Source: Sympetrum striolatum (Eukaryota > Arthropoda > Insecta > Odonata > Libellulidae). From it: a stretch of DNA of 64,000 nt. Made by a program: the position numbers and the translations under genes. The DNA is taken from NCBI GenBank assembly GCA_947579665.1, contig OX388350.1, forward strand, positions 2,666,001-2,730,000, written 5' to 3'. Shown here one piece after another: positions 50,509 to 62,047 of the stretch. The notes below the pieces were generated by a model. It saw only the letters and a list, made by a program, of their open reading frames with translations. It had not been told where the DNA came from and did no database searches. Each line of letters opens with the position of its first letter. The first letter of the stretch is position 1.

Positions 50509-53040
50509 GTGAGACTTAACTCCTCTTCTACACACATTGATATACACTTTTCATGTGTTTTATTCTGTCCGATGATTATTATATGGGGCAGGAACTTCCA
50601 TTATATATATTTCTATTATTACTTCCATTATATATATTTTGTAAGGAATAGCGTAAGACTAAATTTACCGCATCACACAAATATTTGTGCGGTTGGGCTG
50701 ATTTTCTCTCTTTCTTCACATAGCACTAAATTGTAGTCCAAGCAGTCGTTCCTTTACATTTCAGATTCCATCAATATGAGTCACTTTAGAGATCAATGTT
50801 TCGAATACTCGTTCCTGCTACCATACTATGATGAATGGAATATTTTCATTTGTCATGTGGTTCAGGATAGAGAAAAATTTATCTTTCATTTTCTTCGGTC
50901 CCAGTCTTGATCATGGCCGTAATGAAATGAAAGCTACTGAGGTATGAGTGAATAATTGCACTGATCTTTCCTTACGGACTGACAAGAAAAGTGTTACTCG
51001 TAGAGTCATTGTGCTTCACTTGCGTGGATTTGTCCCACTTATAGCATTCTGGCTCAGTGAGGAACTACCCCACTCCTCATCCTGCCTAGTGAACCTCATT
51101 CCTCTCTCTCTTAGTAGCTTATGCCAGAGGGGATGAAGAGCCAACGAACCTTTGGCCTTACAGACAGTATCGAATACTAATATTTAATGATCGAGTCAAC
51201 TGTAACGAATATTATTCACTTTCAAAAGTTTGATTTAAATCAGGGTCAATCGTTCATTTTATCTTCTACAGAAGAATATTAATAATTGGTCGGAAATGTA
51301 CTCATAGCAAAATTTATTACCGTTTCTTAAGACCAAGATTTTATAATCCTGAAATATAATTTTCGGTTTTAACATTCTCTGAAGCAGCAACTTTATTTTT
51401 AAGTATTTAATAAACATAAGGAAATGGAAATATCATAGAAGCTTAGAAACAATTGGCATTCAAATAACAACGAAAATCTCACTGAAGGTTAAACCTTTGT
51501 CACCTCTTATTTACTCTACGTTATTATTATTATTGTATTATTTAATCTCTTAATTAAATGTTAATATTATACTACTCGAATTAACCAGTTAACTCGAATT
51601 TTCAAAATTAATACAACTTAATTTCTTAATTTAGAGGGCAGCATCTTGTCCTCATTGCAAATATATACCATGGGGATACCCAAGTCATTGATTCATTTGT
51701 AAATGTGTTTCGATATGAAATAATTATAGGTCTTTGAAAAAATTAGGCTAAGCAGCTCACAACAAAGAAAATGGTGTATGATGGTATGGTGTATTGGTTG
51801 GTTTAAATTGATGGATGATAGAATGGTAGATGATGGTTATAGAGGGAAGCTGGTAATTTGTCGATTTAAGAGATGAATCAGAATCTAAATGTCCAAATAG
51901 ATGAAAAGAGATTTGACTTGAAGGTGAAAAAAGATAAGTAGGCTCTCGACAATTCGGTTTAATTTAGCTGAAGGTGGGTCGGATAACAAAAGCTGCGCAC
52001 AGGCCGGAGTTCAATAAACACAACCTTCGTGCCAAACCCTTACCATTAAAAACTCCCTTTTTTATACCAAAACCCGCTTCTAATCATTATCTGAGCATCT
52101 AGCATAGACTAGTACTTTCTAAAGTTTCAAATGAACCGCACGTCTTTGAAATATAAAAAAGTAAAGTGAGCTAAAATATAACGTAACACATTGCCTTGAT
52201 TCTTAAAAAATACGTTTCTATTTATTGATTAGCGATGACTCAAAAGAGAAATGGTAGGCAAAAGATGAAATTGGCGAAACTGAGAGTTTGCATCTCTTTC
52301 CCTTTTTACATGTCTTGAGTTGTGCACGCATCAGACGCCCGTTTGAAATTATTTGACAAATTACCTAATTTTTTCTCATTTTATTATGCAGAGTTTTCAT
52401 TAGTTCATTTTATTTTTAATTTGACCAAATAATAAGGAGGTTATGTAATCGGGTGTCGGATAGAAGATGCTGTACAGAAAAATTCGAAGCTTTTGAAGTC
52501 ATTGCCCTTAGAAGAGAATTGATGCATCTCACTAAGATTTTAATTTCCTGAAGACACTCACTTTGACGGATGAGCGGAAAAGTTCCTCGGAATTAAAAAT
52601 ATTCGGCAATTTCCTTCGCCGCTTCTATTTCGTGCATTCTCTCGCACTCGAAATTTTAAAACTCGCTAAGAACTAATTATTCGCGAGTCCGGAAATTCGT
52701 GGCACTTTGATTGCGTGCCATCCGATGCAATTTCCTCAGCAACAGGGTGCGACTGACAGCTGCACGCAACTTTATAGTTTATTAAAAGAGTGGAAAAGCC
52801 AGAACTTTGGACTCATTTTGATGGAGGAAATTAACCGTTCGCCGCTCTTTTTGAAGGCGTTCTTCTTCCTCGAAATGTTTGAATCGGGAAAATCGTTCGA
52901 CGAACCAAAGAGCTAAAATATACAACTTATCACGTACAGGGCACTCAAAAAGTTTCCGTAAGTCGCTTTTTGGCATTCACAAAAATCTATCCACAAGTAA
53001 CACTGTCGTCTGAGTTCTTATGAGGAATTTTCATCATTAT
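50509..53040 (+). other. Probable aquaporin intron 3' of exon D
   Basis: Starts with the strong donor GTGAGA. ACTTCCATTATATATATTT occurs twice (about 50593 and 50619). No helix-6 exon was found. Confidence 0.6.
51040..51170 (-). repeat. Dispersed repeat, copy 2
   Basis: Reverse complement of the repeat at 20320-20440: GCATAAGCTACTAAGAG, GAGGAATGAGGTTCACT and GCAGGATGAGGAGTG in the same order, with matching AGGCC-AAGGT upstream. Confidence 0.75.
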
Positions 53041-53049
53041 ATTCTATGG

Positions 53050-53485
53050 CTGACTATGTAAGGACCCATAGAAGCCGCCTTTTGACGTGTGGCAGGGGGT
53101 GCAAAGGAGGCAGGGGGTATTTGAGTCGATATGCTCTAGCATCTACTTCTCTAACCTTCCTTGCAACATAAGAACGGTCTTTCTAACAGAAAAGTCACAG
53201 TAAATTAAAATCGGTATGGGAAAGCGTAACTTTGCGAAAGCCATAATAATAATGAAAAAGCTTCGTGTGGAAAATTACAAAGTTTTTTCAACTATCACAT
53301 TAAATTAGTTACATTTTCTAAGAACATACTTTCTCTGAACCTTTTAGTAAATGAATCCGATGTATTGATATTCTAAAGATTCCCATCCCACGTCCTGAAT
53401 CACCTGAGTAACGCTCACTTATGTATCGTAGAAATTCTTTACAGAACATATCGCCTTTCATCGTACCTTTAATAATTCCCTATAT
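53050..53485 (-). mobile_element. LINE (CR1/Jockey-type) C-terminal relic and 3' end, second copy
   Basis: Minus-strand homologue of the element at 17845-18300. At its 5' side it has GATGAAAGGCGATATG, CAGGTGATTCAGGA and GGGATGGGAATC (equivalent to LEKVQ-KAIR and LQDSGWES). It then has GCAAGGAAGGTTAGAGAAG and TAGATGCTAGAG (equivalent to ARKIREIDAR) and ends TTTGCACCCCCTGCCACACG with a TTACATAGTC tail. Frames are broken throughout, so it is an older, separately truncated copy. Confidence 0.8.
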
Positions 53486-56400
53486 GCATGCTGCTCTACG
53501 AGTACTACTACTCTTTTACTATCAATTAATTAATTAATTAATGTGATTAATACTACTCTTTTATTTTCGTTCGGATGTATCCTAGCAGCGACAAGGCTTG
53601 ATTTCAAGGAATTTTTTGAAAGTGTTACCTAATTACAACGAACAACTTCCATGAAGTATTAATGTTCGATGAACAATAGAATAGTTTTTCCCAAGTCTTG
53701 CATTGAAAAGATGAATTTTCCGTGCTTCCGGCGAATCCTTAAAGTCATAGAAAGTTCACGTTAAGTGTTGTGATCGAGTATCGTATTCCGCGGTATGTAA
53801 AGTAATAAAATAATTTAAAAATCGGTAGTAATTTCATCCAAATTTTCTGAAACGTGGTAAAAACTGGTTCCTCAAACTCTATTTCCATTTATTTTCAATT
53901 CCTATTATTTTATTCATACGTTAGAAAAGGGGTTGATTAAAATATAGGAGGTTAAAGTTAGGAACTAAATGGTAATCATCCATCTAAAGGTGTTAAATAT
54001 TCAAATAATAGAGCAAATTTTTCATGCCAAAGTTGTCTGAAAACCTGAGAGAGAGATTTAAAAATCCCTATGATGAATCAAGCTGAGAAAAATAAATTTT
54101 GTACGGAATATTCCGAAACCCAGAAAATCCCGCATTGGAATCAAAGTGTACCGGATTAGAAGAAAATACACACGCAAACCTCAGCAATCCTACGACTTGA
54201 AAATGCATTTAAAAGCTTTCCTTTGAGCAAATTCAATGTATTTCGTTCAAAGCTTATCTGTTTGCATTACTCTTTCTGAATTCTCTCTCTATATGATGTT
54301 ACGGAAATGAAAAACAGATGTCTTTCGCGTACATTCTCAGAAACTCTCTCAAAGTGGCCACTTTACTTCTTGGCTACTTCATTATTACGTCCTCTTTTCA
54401 ACGCAATTTTCTTTCATTTCCTATAAAACACTGCAAATAGTCTTCTTTTCTCGGCGTCCTACTCCTAGTTGCTTTTTCGTATTACAAATGTCCTCAAGGA
54501 GTAATATTTTCGCTCTTAATGGAATCCTCGTTCCCTCTTGATATTCCCATATGCAACTTCTTAAATATGGTGGCAATTTTTTACCCGTTGTGATATTGAA
54601 GTAATTGTTTACAGATTTGTCTTATTTACACTTCAACCTATTCTTTAAAATCTATTTAAACATACAATTTCCATTTAAAATTTTATCACAATATTTTTAA
54701 TGCCTTAAGGGAATAAGTTGTAGCATGAATTTCACTTTGATTTTATTTCTTTGTTCTGGTAAGAAGTCATAACTTATAACTAAGGATGGGTCGATTCCGA
54801 TTCTCGGTTCTCGATTCCACCGATTCTTGGAGTAATCGAGAATCGAAGAATCGAAGTCTTTATAGTCGATTCAGAAGAAATAATAATTTGTAAAAAATGG
54901 GCAAATTTAAAAATTCTGTGATTTTAAATTTACCGGGTGTCACTATTTGATTGCACATGTTCGAGAAATTGATCGCAATGGCCTGATAACTTGGCGAAAG
55001 TATGTTTTCCTTTTTCTGTTGCTTGGAAAAGAGAGGTGTAAAGGGCGCCGAGAACTGTGGCGGCGTCGATAGGCAGGACTGAGGCGCGCCATCGCACAGT
55101 GGGCTTAAATGAAGAAAAGACGTACGTTGAGACAAAACTGTTTTCTTTTTTTGAACTTAAAACTTAGCATAGCTTTTGCGAAAAGATCGAATTTTACGTT
55201 TTCGCTTGTCGTTTATAATATTTTCAGGCGTAATACAGGGCGTCAAATCTGAGAAATTTTCCCATTAAACGAGAGTCTCGGAGTATTCGCTGAAACTTTC
55301 AAATTGGTTGATTTATAACAACTTTCGAGAAAAACTGTTGGAAAAAACAACGATATAGTAATGTAGCAGAACTCCTTATCTTTCGATTCGCAGAAGTATT
55401 TGTGCTCTGAGTATTTGATATGAGTGTATTACGAGTAGTAGAATGAGAATTTGATTATTTTAAGCAACAAAATGACGGAACACTTTGATCGGCCAGATTT
55501 CGAGATAAAGTAAGGAAAACAACTAGGTAAACGGTGATGGAGTGTCAAGTATCATACACCACGTCAATCTAAAAGTCTTCTTGATGTGGAATCTAAAAAA
55601 AAACTGTTTCAATTTACCTGCTATCCGGGGATTGTGGTGGATTTGTCGTAAGCGCTGCTCTTTGTAGCCGAGGCGACATTGAATCCCCAAATCCAGTTTC
55701 GCTGTCTTTTTGGCGAAGTCTAATAATCAGCCTCTTTCATGTTAAATTCTTGCGTATCATATTAAAAACTCATGTGAAGACAGTTTAGATTTAAGATAAG
55801 AATTCGATACATCTAGCACACAAAATGGACATTAAGAAAAATTTACATTATACGGAAATGTGCCCCTATTTTAATTTTGAGTGTGAAAGAAATTATGGCG
55901 ATGTTTTTATCGATATCACAAAATGTGTTGGCAAAAATTGTATGTATTGATAAAAATTATGCTTGGCAGAATTGAAATTAAGAAATATTGAGACATGGAA
56001 ATTTTAGCTGACCCTTATGGTACGGGCTCGGAATTAAGTCTATGGTAGAGTCAACTGCTTGTTGACTGTATCAAAAAAAGTTGCAAAAAAGTGAAACCAA
56101 CTTTGACAATACCACAGAATATTTTATTAGGAAACGACCATGGTTTCTACTCACGGAGGTATCAGATATGGAAATTCATGGTCATGTATGTACGTCACTA
56201 TACACATACACATACACATACTATTATCACTATCATGAATTCTTTGTCCGATATTTTGTGTTATTTTTTTAAGATAGATGAAAAGGTTGTTATAATTTAC
56301 ATTACTCATGATTCTTTTTTGTAGTTTAATGCAAATAAAAAACAGGAATCGGTTCTGAATTGAAAAAAACTGGAATTGTTAATTGTTTCAGTTTAAACGA

Positions 56401-57170
56401 AAGAAAAGATCGTGTTTAATCGTAATAAAAATTCCATAATTTTATACTAATCTAACTATCTAATCTACTAAATAACTTAATTTAAAACTAAAATAACTAT
56501 TAAATTTAAAGTAAAAATTTCATTTCCATAATTTAAACTAAAAGATATTGTTAATATCATAATGATTAACACCGATTATAACCTTATCGAAAATTCCCGG
56601 AGTAAATTCATCTCATTTAAAGTTTTTTTTAGATCTCTTCAGCCAACCGCAGGATCAGATGGGTATCCTTACTTAAAACCATTCTTATCTTTATGTTATC
56701 AGGAGTTTCCAAAATTTGTCATTCTTTTTGGGTCTTTTTGTGCTGACGTCCGTGTTTCCTAATATTCACTTTGATTTTTCATAACCACAATTTTTTATAA
56801 CTCTAATTTTCTGAGAAGAGGGGAATCTGCGATTTACCCGATTTGACCCGAAAAAATGTTATTTAATTTAATGTTATTAGCCAAAATCGACGAATTGAAG
56901 ATAGTGAAAATCATACGTTTCAATGAGCGAGCTGTGTGACAAACAAAATGGTGCTTCCATTGTTATCATTGACTACTTGTATTTGATAACTACATTTTTT
57001 TCAAATGGTAACTTTAATCGTAACGTTAATCGTTTAAGAGTAACGCATTGCCGAAATAAGTTTAAAATTGGAACGGAAATTAAGATAGGGGCTTCATTTA
57101 TATATTATGATGAAAAATAAATACTTATAAAATATTCTGAAAACAATTCCCACTCCGTAAAATCGCAATT
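53486..57170. other. Non-coding AT-rich DNA
   Basis: Contains (AATT)n at 53523-53541, a CGATTC/GAATCG-rich low-complexity stretch at 54791-54861 and (ACATAC)n at 56201-56221. The start AAGGATGGGTCGATTCCG at 54782 faintly recalls hAT terminal repeats, but no partner end was seen. Confidence 0.5.
54791..54861. repeat. CGATTC low-complexity repeat
   Basis: Repeated CGATTC and its complement GAATCG, partly self-complementary. Confidence 0.8.
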
Positions 57171-57174
57171 TTAA

Positions 57175-57753
57175 CCCTTCCTCGACTGTGCCTAGAAAAC
57201 ATCCAAAAACAGCGGTGCGGGGTACCCCAATGCTATTTTCACGAACATTACGTTATTTTGTGTTTTCTTTTACTTAACCTTTAATTATGTTTAGAAATAC
57301 ATTATTGATTATTTTGTTGAGATTATCTTTCATTTCTTTGAAGGTAGCATTTGTTTTGACTATTATATGGGATTGTATAGTACAGCTAAATAAGAATAAC
57401 CTTATTTTATTTCAATTATATTTACTGTTATAATTACTGTTAATGCAATAAATAATGAATCAATTGAAAAATCTGTAAGAACGGGTGACTGAATTGCCAC
57501 AATCACACGACATGACATTGTGTATAGAAATCCAAGCAAAAATGGCTGTGCGGGGTACTTTGGTGCCCCATTCGAAAACTAAAGATATTTTGGAAATAAG
57601 TATGTGAAACAAATTTCTTTCAATTACATAATATAAAAGACACATTGATGCACGATTACATGGAATAAGAAACATATGTGGTTAAAAATAAAACTTTTCT
57701 ACTGAATTTAGCTGTTTTGGGGTCCTCCAATACCCCGCACCGTTAAAGAAGGG
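57175..57753. mobile_element. piggyBac-like non-autonomous transposon with TTAA target sites
   Basis: 579 bases bounded by TTAA on both sides (57171-57174 and 57754-57757). The ends are inverted: CCCTTCCTCGACTGTGC on the left and, complemented, CCCTTCTTTAACGGTGC on the right. A GTGCGGGGTA motif lies just inside both ends (57216 and, complemented, 57730-57740) and once internally (57548). TTAA duplication with CCCT-type ends is the signature of the piggyBac superfamily. No transposase remains; a 71-codon minus frame inside has no known motif. Confidence 0.85.
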
Positions 57754-57757
57754 TTAA

Positions 57758-58790
57758 GGAAATACCCGTATCACTTGAACACGAAGAGAGGACGTCGACA
57801 TAGAATTACGTATTTTCGCTTTGATGCCGTCAATAGCGTTTATCGCGTTGGCAGCCGAACCAAAGGCACTCAGTCTATAAAGCAAAGGAGACCGCATGCA
57901 GCAGCACTAGTCTGGGAGTTGGCTCAATCTCCGATATTAAGCGCAAAAAGGAAAAACCTGCGGCGATGTACACGCGAAAAATTTATCGCACTCCTCCGCT
58001 TTGGATTGTATCCAACTTCCGAAGAAATTTTTATTCCCCTGGAGAATGATAATTTCCCTGTCATTGCTCCACTCGTAAGTCTGTCGAAAAAAGCGCGGTG
58101 AATTGCCGCAGCCGGGGAGCGGCACTTTTTCTCGGGAGAAAATTTTCGAAATTTCGAAGCCAATGTGATTATCAGTAAAAGCTCAAAAGTCCCTAATTTA
58201 GAACTGTGCTTAAGTCGACAAATTTCGGGGTTAATAAATTGGAAAAATCATTATATTGCTCGTTAAAATATAGGAGAGGTACTGGGAAAATCTGTCAACC
58301 ATTACGTTTTGGTTCGCAAATTTTAAATTAAAAAATGATCGGGGACTAAATCCGGCCTCTAATGTCTTATCATAGAGCTTTTTGCAATCGCGAATTTTCT
58401 GTTCGGAAAATTTTCTGCATTTATATGAAGATTTACTTACAGTATTACTGAAAGTAACCCTTTTAACCGGCCATTTATGGACTGCAGATCTTACCGGTAA
58501 CCGTTTGGGCTGGTTAATCCAACGTGTATTTACTTAAATACATCATTATAATACTCTATGTACGTGTATTAAACACAAAAATAGAAAATATTTAAAATTT
58601 AATATGAGTAAAAATGGAGAGATTCTCTTTTCTAATGTATATTTATTTGAAATTCACAGTATTTGCAAATGTTAAGTCTAGAATATTTCCATTGAAGATG
58701 AAAATAATATCGATACAACATGAGAATTTCTGAATTAGAGTGAATTATTGAATTTTTAACGTCTACCTAAAAGATAAAGGGATGTGATCT
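57758..58790. other. Non-coding DNA with a GC-richer patch
   Basis: A 108-codon + frame at 57775-58101 overlaps two minus frames and matches nothing I know. Confidence 0.45.
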
Positions 58791-58799
58791 TTCTTACAA

Positions 58800-58853
58800 G
58801 ACCGAGGCTCGAACCTGGATCTCCTACTCGCCGGTTGACTGTTCTATCAATTT
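58800..58853 (-). repeat. tRNA-like relic (B-box element)
   Basis: Minus strand: TTGATAGAACAGTCAACCGG then GATCCAGGTTCGAGCCTCGG, an A-box/B-box pair with the same architecture as 9360-9425 and 19460-19615. Confidence 0.5.
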
Positions 58854-59016
58854 AGTCGTCACAGTTTCACTCCGATTTCAGTCCTCTTCTTATGGGAGTC
58901 ACTAACTCCACTGAAATCAGAAAATTTTCGGTCAGAATCTTCTGAAAAGATAACTCAACTAATTCTAATCTTCCCTTACCAAATGTAAGTTCGAAGATTC
59001 TCGTGGCGTTCAGACG

Positions 59017-59140
59017 ATTTCCTCCTGGTTGCCGGGTTCTCTGTCACGTTGTTTGTTTTAGTAGCAGTCAACAGCATTCCAGCAGTCTAAACGTCATCTA
59101 CTTAAACAAACAACGTGGCAGAGGCGACCATGAGGAAATT
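59017..59140. repeat. Imperfect inverted-repeat element
   Basis: CTGTCACGTTGTTTGTTTTA (59041-59060) pairs with TAAACAAACAACGTGGCAG (59103-59121, few mismatches). ATTTCCTCCTGGTTGCC (59018-59034) pairs with GGCGACCATGAGGAAAT (59123-59139). The loop is about 35 bases. A fold-back or MITE-like element. Confidence 0.7.
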
Positions 59141-61905
59141 TCCTTACAAAATGTTTCCATGAATCAGGAACTGTGGTGAACTAAGGATCCACCAAGAGTT
59201 AAGCCCATCCATGATAAAGTGTTACCATATCATATTTACATTTTGAATAATCTTCCTCATATAAAGGGATTAAAGTTACAAGTATCTAGTTTTACTGTTA
59301 ACTGTGGCATGTAATAATACATGAAACTTAAATTACGATTGTTTACTGTTTTATAATCACAGAAATGCCTACTGCGTACGAACTGTGATTAGTTAGTGGG
59401 AACCTATCAATTAATTTCGGTGATTTTCAATTCGGAAAATTGATTCAGAATTCGAACAGCTCATTGAACTAATTTGATACGTGGTTATATTACACGTTCA
59501 TATTTACAGAGGATTTTTATGAGGATTCCTTACGAATGAAGCATTCGTGGTTGACTCGTCGTCCCCTTTCCAGAAAATCTCTTACGTTCAGATTCATAAA
59601 CATACATATGAAATTCTACGTGAAATGTGAATAAAACTAAAATTAAAAGAGTTTTTATATTTAAATTTCAAATTATTACTTACTTTTATTCGATTCTCAG
59701 CTACTTCGATCCATCTGACCTGTGTCTTTGTGAAAGACGTTCTCGGACAACCATTCCGAGGCGAGTGACGGTAATCCCTTCGAATACTGCGAATGCAAAT
59801 GCGTTACCGGCGCAGCATCCAACGCTCACCACTTCTGTGTTCACGTGTATCTGCATTCATATCCTGTAAGTCGACTATTGTGGTGTAGCAGGCGGGGTTT
59901 TTACAAAGCGATTGACATATTTTAGATGAATTGATTAAGGCAGAAGGAAAGATGAAGGCGAAAGATGTTAGATTATGGGAATGGCGGAATAAGTTATCGA
60001 AATAAAGGTCTCTAAGCAAAGTATATTGGGGTCTGTCAAACCAACGAGAAATAGAACAGTTAGTATGATGAAGCTATCGAAGTTGCCAAGTTATATATTG
60101 ATGACAATCGCAATTTGTAAAAACTGGAAACAGCCTAAGTTAGGGTAATGCAATTTTGGGCGTCGACAAATATTCAGGGGCTCATTAAAATCTTCGCCAA
60201 TTGTCTCATTAAGGTTATTTTTCTTTAGTCATAGACTTAGGCCGTACTATTTTATCGAATTTCATCATTATTGATAAATTAATACGGCCACTGAAATATT
60301 CTATACACAAAAATGCCTTGGCTCATTTGCATTTAATCCGCCAGTATTAACAAATAGAACACTGCGAACGATGTACTTACGTTCTATACATGTTGCTTAC
60401 GATGTGTTCGATTTATCGCATGTAGTTTACATGCCTAAGGCACGTTCTAAATGAGGCCTGTCTAAAGCAGTTGAGGATGCAAAGCACCTGTCGTCGATAA
60501 GAAATGCTATTTTCGGACTGAAGCATGTGCTCCGGATGCGGGATCGCAACTTATTCCAAGCCGATAAACTGAAGCCGATTCAATTCAGCCTTTGTACAGA
60601 TAATTCAAATGGTAATATTCATTCGGTGAATTTTTATTTTGGAGCATTTTTTCATATTGTGATGTCACTACATCGGGTTAAATTTAAGAACGAGTTGATA
60701 TTTATTTGAGAGGCAATTGGTTTTATATCTGTTAACTCTGTGATTCCTGATGATTCGATGCTCTATCTGAAGCTGGTTGGATACTCAAACCTTCGAATAT
60801 AAGATATCAAAAGCTACGCGAATTAGGAGAGGGAATGAGGCGTATAAAAATGGGGATTGAAGCAGTTTAATCGTCGCTTTCTTCGTGAGCGCATAGCAAT
60901 GGCAAAATGAATAATTATTTCTTAGCCTAAAATTACGTTAATGCACAGAATTGTGATAATGATGAATGTGATTAATGATAGATGAGCAGTGAAATTATTC
61001 ATACTATCTTAGTAGTAGAATATATTATCAAAAGTATTAGAATGAAATACTCGGTTTCCTCTGACCCGAAACCAAATGACAAATGACATATACTACATTA
61101 ATATTCGTAGCAAAAACAGCAAATAAACCTTTCGAAAGAAAGAAAGTAATGACGCCCAAATTTTATGATAATGATATTGGATTTGTGAGTCCGGATAGTG
61201 TTTCGGAAAAATGGAAATGTCAGAATTTTGGCTTCAATATCCTCCCGACACAACAAAAACTTTTATGGAACAGAAAAATTTTGCAGAACGGCCAAAGTTT
61301 TCCGTTCTGTTTCAAGAATTTTTAGGTCAGTTTCGATGACTCGAGAATAAATTATTTGTCGTTTTTATTACAAACAGAAGTCGCGAAAGGTAACCAATGT
61401 CAAATTTGACCTATATATCCGAGTAGTTGCGGCAGTATTGAAATTTTCATGGCTGAAAACGCAAACTTTTGTCACTTTGAGAACGTCTCCGTTGCAGCAA
61501 AAAGTTAAACCCTTCAGTTATATCTGGAAATGCTTTCTTTCAAATGTGGTAAAAACTTGAGCGAATTTTCGATGAACATGGAAAGATTGTTCAATCCTAG
61601 CCGGAGTTGAGATTGTAATATATTCTGTGGGCCTCAAAATGAAAATGCATTAACATTCGTCGTATCAATCTATATATGAGTAATTTTAATATGAGTGATT
61701 CTATTTTGGTTGAGTTCACCAAATTGCGACTATATGGAAGCTCGAATCAATAGATGGCTCGTGAATTACAATTTTGGAGCTTTGAATAAAATTCTAACTT
61801 AAACTATTCAGTGATTTAATGAATCCATACTTAGACGTGATAGCTCTAACTTCTAATATTGTTTACTATGTCATATCTGTACAAAATATATTATATCATG
61901 AGTAT
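59141..61905. other. Non-coding AT-rich DNA
   Basis: No recognisable gene or exon. Confidence 0.5.
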
Positions 61906-61910
61906 ATATA

Positions 61911-62047
61911 GAAAAAAACACTTCTACGCTATACCACAATTTCTTTTAATGTACGCGCATGGTTTCAACCCGTTGGGTCGTAAAGGGTTTGAAACCATGG
62001 TCGCGCAGTTGAAATTTTGTGTGGTATAGCGTAAAAGTGTGTTTTCC
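61911..62047. mobile_element. Fold-back MITE-like element 2
   Basis: An almost complete hairpin of about 137 bases. GAAAAAAACACTTCTACGCT at the left complements AGCGTAAAAGTGTGTTTTCC at the right. The ATACCACA/TGTGGTAT arms continue the pairing, and inner GCATGGTTTCAACCC pairs with GGGTTTGAAACCATGG. The terminal core CTTCTACGCTATA is shared with the element at 21789-21891. Confidence 0.85.

Noticed and set aside
50449..50736. Continuous 95-codon frame starting at MNPARS
   Set aside because: It is exon D plus intron read-through past a strong GTGAGA donor. The extra residues are not helix 6.
54782..55135. hAT-type terminal repeat and gene
   Set aside because: Only the AAGGATGGGTCGA-like start is suggestive. 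There is no matching inverted end and no BED finger or transposase motif in the nearby frame.
59621..59869. Candidate terminal aquaporin exon after a TTCTCAG acceptor
   Set aside because: The translation lacks helix-6 hydrophobicity and the WVGP-like motif.
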